Assembly: GCA_047974765.1 (NCBI GenBank)
Contig: JBKECP010000046.1
Span: 82,813-146,812 of the forward strand
Origin: JBKECP01 sp047974765
GTDB lineage: Bacteria > Pseudomonadota > Gammaproteobacteria > Pseudomonadales > Halieaceae
Direction of reading: 5' to 3'
DNA length: 64,000 bases
The notes below the pieces were generated by a model. It ran no database searches. It was not told the DNA's origin and saw nothing but the letters and a program-made list of their open reading frames with translations. Shown here piece after piece: positions 63,751 through 64,000 of this stretch (position 1 is the stretch's first letter; every line of letters begins with the position of its first letter). Both the position numbers and the translations under genes were made by a program.

Positions 63751-64000
63751 TTACTCGATGATCTTGGCAACCACGCCAGCGCCCACGGTACGGCCACCCT
63801 CACGGATAGCAAAACGCAGACCTTCTTCCATCGCAATCGGCGCAATCAACGTCGCTGTCATCTGAACGTTATCACCCGGCATCACCATCTCCGTCCCTTC
63901 CGGCAGCTCACAGGCACCGGTAACATCCGTTGTGCGGAAGTAAAACTGCGGACGATATCCCTTGAAGAACGGCGTGTGACGGCCACCTTCATCCTTGGAC
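63751..64000 (-). CDS. tuf: elongation factor Tu, C-terminal 82 residues (cut by window edge)
   Basis: The frame reads [20 protein letters not shown] and on through [16 protein letters not shown], ending [10 protein letters not shown], the standard domain III end of EF-Tu. The 5' part lies right of the window. In most gammaproteobacteria rpsJ follows directly; here 8.7 kb intervene. Confidence 0.98.
   Translation of the reverse strand, partial: SKDEGGRHTPFFKGYRPQFYFRTTDVTGACELPEGTEMVMPGDNVQMTATLIAPIAMEEGLRFAIREGGRTVGAGVVAKIIE

Overview
The window is a piece of a gammaproteobacterial chromosome. The evidence is the complete S10-spc-alpha ribosomal protein cluster in canonical order, the neighbour groups rplU-rpmA-obgE-proB (with divergent ispB) and ssb-MFS-uvrA, the fabA-fabB pair, and ObgE, GdhA and GalU sequences of gammaproteobacterial type. 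I cannot name the genus; a marine pseudomonad or Cellvibrionales-like lineage would fit. No tRNA, rRNA, CRISPR array or prophage was seen.

Layout. 1-8.5 kb: metabolic and transport genes, namely the start of an exported protein, a Bcr/CflA exporter, aspartate kinase, glutamate dehydrogenase, a Na+/Ca2+ exchanger, nagA and a TrpB2-type tryptophan synthase beta chain. 8.5-9.4 kb: no intact gene; it holds a large potential RNA or DNA fold in the trpB2 leader and the worn remains of an IS1380-type element. 9.4-16.2 kb: ABC1 kinase, M20 hydrolase, hemH, a small membrane methyltransferase, a ZIP transporter and a metallo-beta-lactamase-fold hydrolase. 16.2-23.2 kb: proB, obgE, rpmA, rplU, ispB, an SDR and pgi. 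23.4-27.1 kb: a manC-galU-manB operon for sugar nucleotides of surface polysaccharide. 27.4-36.2 kb: fabA-fabB, an SDR, ssb, an MFS carrier, uvrA and a TonB-domain-like protein. 36.3-41.1 kb: one visibly A+T-richer gene for a 1368-residue multi-domain surface protein, next to an IS3-type transposase tail. 41.2-55.2 kb: 26 ribosomal proteins with rpoA and secY, all on the minus strand, with readable promoters before rpsJ and rpsM. 55.3-60.2 kb: a TM2 protein and a vitamin B12 unit (riboswitch-btuB-cbiB-cobD). 60.2-63.7 kb: decayed IS1380 and kefB-like genes and two intact aldo/keto reductases between IS-type ends. 63.75-64 kb: the 3' end of tuf.

How it fits together. In most gammaproteobacteria tuf lies directly upstream of rpsJ. 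Here the two are about 8.7 kb apart; tuf has a perfect intrinsic terminator and rpsJ has its own strong promoter. A 220-bp IS1380-derived segment occurs at 8.97-9.19 kb and, inverted and about 94% identical, at 60.24-60.46 kb. It brackets about 51 kb that includes the ribosomal cluster. A second short repeat, which looks like the other end of the same element, is at 8.88 kb and 63.6 kb. The most unusual stretch is the trpB2 leader (8533-8859), where a 13-bp perfect pairing encloses several nested helices.
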